From Bryobacterales bacterium (GTDB taxonomy: Bacteria > Acidobacteriota > Terriglobia > Bryobacterales > Bryobacteraceae), in assembly GCA_003132865.1 (NCBI GenBank), contig PKYZ01000206.1:9454-18778 (forward strand): DNA of 9,325 nucleotides. Reading direction: 5' to 3'. A model generated the notes under the pieces. It saw only the letters and a program-made list of their open reading frames with translations, had not been told where the DNA came from and did no database searches. Shown here one piece after another: positions 7,039-9,325 of the stretch (within the stretch, counting starts at the first letter, position 1; every line of letters starts with the position of its first letter). Position numbers and translations under genes: made by a program.

Positions 7039-7047
7039 AGGATCGTC

Positions 7048-7290
7048 ATGGAATGGCAGCTTGCAGACGCCAAGAATCGCTTTAGCGAGGTTGTGAACAA
7101 GGCACTGGCCAAAGGCCCCCAGTTCGTGCGCAGGCGCGGCGATGTGGTGGTCATCGTGGCCCAGCGGGAATACGAGAAGCTAACCGGCAAGCGCCAGGGG
7201 TTCAAAGAGTTTCTCACCGCCAAGGGTCCTAGCCTGGAGGGAGTCGACTTGGCGCGCGACCGGTCTCCCATGCGGGACGTGAAACTGTGA
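7048..7290 (+). CDS. Phd/YefM-family antitoxin
   Basis: The 80-residue protein starts at ATG 7048, 6 bases after a perfect AGGAGG. Its N-terminal 50 residues show the Phd/YefM DNA-binding fold consensus: MEWQLADAKNRFSEVVNKAL, then KGPQFVRRRGDVVVIVAQREYEKL. The Phd pattern W.L..AK..FS..V..A...GPQ.V.R.G...VV....EYE.L is matched throughout. The C-terminal part (about 51-80) would be the flexible toxin-neutralising segment. As antitoxin it should bind and inhibit the PIN toxin encoded next and autorepress through the palindromes upstream. Its stop TGA (7288-7290) overlaps the toxin GTG start by GTGA, the usual coupling in such pairs. Confidence 0.93.
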   Translation: MEWQLADAKNRFSEVVNKALAKGPQFVRRRGDVVVIVAQREYEKLTGKRQGFKEFLTAKGPSLEGVDLARDRSPMRDVKL

Positions 7291-7709
7291 GAGTGTTGCT
7301 GGACACCTGCGTCGTATCCGAACTGCGCCTCCCAAAACCGGACCCGGGCGTGGCGCGGGCCATCCGGGGTCTCGACAGTGACGATTTGTTCGTCAGCGCG
7401 ATCTCGATCGGCAAGATTGTCAAAGGCGTGGCGCTTCTGCCAGACGGCCAGAAGAAGCGCCTCCTGCAAAGCTGGTTGCGGGCCTTGGAACGGCACTATG
7501 GCGACCGGCTTCTTCCCATCGATCTGGAAACCTGCCGCATGTGGGGCGAACTCGCAGCCGCGGCGCAAAAAGGGGGCCGCACGATACCAGCCAGTGACGG
7601 TCTGATCGCGGCCACCGCCCGCCAGCACGGCCTGTATATCATGACCCGGAACACCGCGGATTTCGAGCCTTCCGGCGTGCCGCAGCTCAATCCGTGGGAG
7701 AGCGCATGA
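7287..7709 (+). CDS. vapC: VapC/FitB-type PIN-domain toxin with a substituted acidic residue
   Basis: The 140-residue protein starts at GTG 7287, overlapping the antitoxin stop; no strong separate ribosome site is seen, so translation is probably coupled. VapC toxins are Mg-dependent endoribonucleases that cleave tRNA or rRNA. The PIN pattern is complete in outline: LLDTCVVSEL (Asp6, Glu12), FVSAISIGKIVKGVALLPDG, RLLPIDLETCRMWG, ASDGLIAATARQHGL (Asp104), TRNTADFE (Asp125) and the FitB-like end NPW. The expected acidic residue in the S..SIGE..KG helix is Lys43 here (codon AAG, one transition from GAG). Since PIN nucleases coordinate metal through this Glu, activity may be reduced or absent; this is an inference. 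The stop TGA (7707-7709) overlaps the next start. Confidence 0.93.
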   Translation: MRVLLDTCVVSELRLPKPDPGVARAIRGLDSDDLFVSAISIGKIVKGVALLPDGQKKRLLQSWLRALERHYGDRLLPIDLETCRMWGELAAAAQKGGRTIPASDGLIAATARQHGLYIMTRNTADFEPSGVPQLNPWESA

Positions 7710-8146
7710 AAACGAAGCTCATCTGGCCCGTGACCGTGCTCTCCCTCACGCTGTTTGCGGCGGAAACGCGCGTTCAAATGAAGGATCTGCCGCCTCCCGT
7801 GCAAAAGGCCGTCGAGGAGCAAATCAAGACGGCGAAGCTGCGCGGGCTGTCGAGGGAAGTGGAGCACGGTAAGACGTATTACGAAGCCGAGACCACGGTC
7901 AATGGGAAATCCCGCGACATCCTGATGGACAGTACGGGCGCGGTCGTGGAGGTGGAAGAGGCGACCGCCTTCGAAAGCATACCCGAAGCTGCGCAGAGGG
8001 CCCTTCGGACCAAGGCCGGGTCCGGCAAGATTTTGAGCGTCGAATCGGTTACCAAGGGATCGGTAGTGAGCTACGAAGCCGTCATCCAGAAAAACGGCCG
8101 GAAATCGGAAATCGCCGTTAATTCCGACGGCAGCGTTAATAAGTAA
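7706..8146 (+). CDS. Secreted PepSY-like two-repeat protein
   Basis: The ATG at 7706 overlaps the toxin stop (ATGA) and follows GGGAGAG. The first 19 residues, MKTKLIWPVTVLSLTLFAA, form a signal peptide with likely cleavage near residue 19, so the 146-residue protein should act outside the cytoplasm. The mature part holds two similar alpha/beta repeats. In 28-85 a helix LPPPVQKAVEEQ leads to GKTYYEAETTVNGKSRDILMDSTGAVVEVEE; in 92-145 a helix IPEAAQRALRTK leads to VVSYEAVIQKNGRKSEIAVNSDGSVNK. The pattern YEA...NGK...I.V...G.V is that of PepSY-like domains, small extracytoplasmic modules often linked to peptidase inhibition or calcium binding. No catalytic residue is visible and I do not assign a specific role. 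It follows the toxin without a gap and is probably transcribed from the same promoter. Confidence 0.85.
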   Translation: MKTKLIWPVTVLSLTLFAAETRVQMKDLPPPVQKAVEEQIKTAKLRGLSREVEHGKTYYEAETTVNGKSRDILMDSTGAVVEVEEATAFESIPEAAQRALRTKAGSGKILSVESVTKGSVVSYEAVIQKNGRKSEIAVNSDGSVNK

Positions 8147-8180
8147 GACCGAGCCACGTCCTTACGAGAGGAGGATTCCC

Positions 8181-9191
8181 ATGAAACTACCCGCTGGATT
8201 CTGGATATTGGCCGCGGTGGCCACCCTTGCGACAGCCGCGGAGGCGCCCGGGTTCAAGCTGACGAAGAAGTACCCCGTGCCGGGCGATGGCGGTTTTGAC
8301 TATATCGTCTTCGACGGCTCGGCCAACCGTGTTTATGCATCGCATGGCACGGAGGTAGACGTCCTCGACGCCGACTCTGGAAAGCTGCTCGGCAAGGTCG
8401 AAGACACGCCAGGTGTCCACGGCATCGCCATCGTTCCGAACCTGCATCGCGGATTCGTAACCAACGGAGGGAACGCCACGGTATCGGTTTTCGATACGGA
8501 GACGTTCAAGACCCTCACCAAGATTCCGGTCGCCAAGGATCCGGACTTTGTCCTGTACGATCCGCTATCCAGGCGCGTGCTGGTGTGCCATGGGGACGCC
8601 GCCCAGATCACCGCCATCGATCCCGAGAAGCAGGCGGTCGCCGGCAAGATCGATCTTGGCGGCGGCGCAGAAGCGGCGGTGGTAAACGGGCGCGGCCAGG
8701 GATTCGTAAACCTAGAGGAATCCGCCATGGTGGTCAGCTTCGATCCGCAGGCTTTAAAGGTGATACACAAATGGCCGATCACGGGGTGCAAGACTCCCAC
8801 GGGCTTGGCCATGGACACCGCTAACGACCGCCTCTTCATCGGCTGCCGGAGCAAGGTTTTGGCTGTGATGGACGCCGGCAACGGCAAGGTGATTACAACG
8901 CTGCCGATCGGCGAACGCGTCGATGCGGTGGCTTTCGATGCGGACAACAAATTGATCTTCGCTTCGAATTGGGACGGCACTGTGTCGGTGGTCCGGCAGA
9001 AGAGCGCCAATGAATACGAATCCGCCGGGGACATTCAGACGCAGAAAAGCGCCAAAACCATGGCCTTCGATCCCAAGACCAAACGACTGTTTCTCTCCGC
9101 GGCTGAGATGGTACCGCCGGCCAGCGGGCAAGGCTCCAGGATGAGGCCGAAGCCGGGATCGTTCACCGTGCTGGTTGTGGAACGGCAGTAA
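8181..9191 (+). CDS. Secreted YncE/YVTN-type beta-propeller protein
   Basis: The ATG at 8181 has a strong GAGAGGAGG ribosome site. Residues 1-20 (MKLPAGFWILAAVATLATAA) are a signal peptide, so the 336-residue protein is exported. The rest is a series of YVTN-like blades of 40-45 residues with the recurring pattern of a structural FDxxxxRVY/LFI strand, a short turn, then VxVxDxxxGKxxxxIP. Examples are FDGSANRVYASHGTEVDVLD (45-63), FVTNGGNATVSVFDTETFK (92-110), AMDTANDRLFIGCRSKVLAVMD and FDADNKLIFASNWDGTVSVV. About seven blades fit the length. YncE-like propellers usually bind ligands or scaffold in the periplasm; no catalytic motif is visible. It lies 34 bp after the PepSY-like gene with no terminator between, so they are probably co-transcribed. 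Confidence 0.88.
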   Translation: MKLPAGFWILAAVATLATAAEAPGFKLTKKYPVPGDGGFDYIVFDGSANRVYASHGTEVDVLDADSGKLLGKVEDTPGVHGIAIVPNLHRGFVTNGGNATVSVFDTETFKTLTKIPVAKDPDFVLYDPLSRRVLVCHGDAAQITAIDPEKQAVAGKIDLGGGAEAAVVNGRGQGFVNLEESAMVVSFDPQALKVIHKWPITGCKTPTGLAMDTANDRLFIGCRSKVLAVMDAGNGKVITTLPIGERVDAVAFDADNKLIFASNWDGTVSVVRQKSANEYESAGDIQTQKSAKTMAFDPKTKRLFLSAAEMVPPASGQGSRMRPKPGSFTVLVVERQ

Positions 9192-9325
9192 GCAAAAGGG
9201 CAAAAGGGCGCAGGGAAGCATTTTCTCATCCAAGAATGAGCCTGGGGAATCGGTATCGGATATGCGGGTCTCCTTTCTTTGAATATTGATTTGTGCGTAA
9301 CTGTCTCAGGGCCGACCAACGGGAG
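9192..9325. other. Downstream intergenic end of window
   Basis: No gene is recognised here. A short tandem GCAAAAGG pair (9192-9207) follows the propeller stop. CTCAT/ATGAG (9225-9229, 9236-9240) could form only a 5-bp stem, too weak to call a terminator. Confidence 0.4.

Noticed and set aside
9192..9207. Tandem GCAAAAGG as a repeat array
   Set aside because: Only two 8-bp copies, with no further units.

Overview
The window looks like chromosomal DNA of a GC-rich member of the Acidobacteriota, probably close to Candidatus Solibacter / Bryobacterales. The main evidence is a full-length ADOP-type permease (Acidobacterial Duplicated Orphan Permease, a MacB/FtsX-like family expanded in this phylum) plus the tail of a second one. 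The secreted YVTN/YncE-type propeller and PepSY-like protein fit the same group. No rRNA, tRNA or CRISPR array was seen.

Left part (1-2566) is largely genomic debris. Positions 1 to about 280, minus strand, encode the C-terminal part of a secreted triacylglycerol-lipase-like protein that leaves the window at base 1. It abuts a 5'-truncated IS1634/IS4-type transposase (290-1483, plus) whose DDE residues survive but whose N-terminal part and left IS end are gone. About 500 bases without a recognisable gene follow. Next is a minus-strand elongation factor P paralogue (1983-2566) broken by one frameshift and one in-frame TAA; it carries Gln where canonical EF-P carries the modified Lys/Arg.

Middle part (2567-6337): a short divergent intergenic region, the intact 802-residue ADOP permease (2756-5164, plus), and a convergent short-chain dehydrogenase (5257-6078, minus). 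The two 3' ends are separated by a long near-perfect inverted repeat that probably works as a bidirectional terminator. Upstream of the dehydrogenase are two 12-bp direct repeats that could be an operator.

Right part (6338-9325) starts with a chimeric relic: the N-terminal part of a BNR/Asp-box sialidase-like propeller joined out of frame to the last ~60 codons of another ADOP permease. Directly after it comes a compact plus-strand gene set with its own extended -10 promoter and palindromic operator: a Phd/YefM antitoxin, a VapC/FitB-type PIN toxin (overlap GTGA), a secreted two-repeat PepSY-like protein (overlap ATGA) and, 34 bp later, a secreted YncE-like seven-bladed propeller. The toxin has Lys where the family normally has its second acidic active-site residue. 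Toxin-antitoxin and envelope genes therefore appear to form one transcription unit; any functional link between them is only an inference from overlap and spacing.
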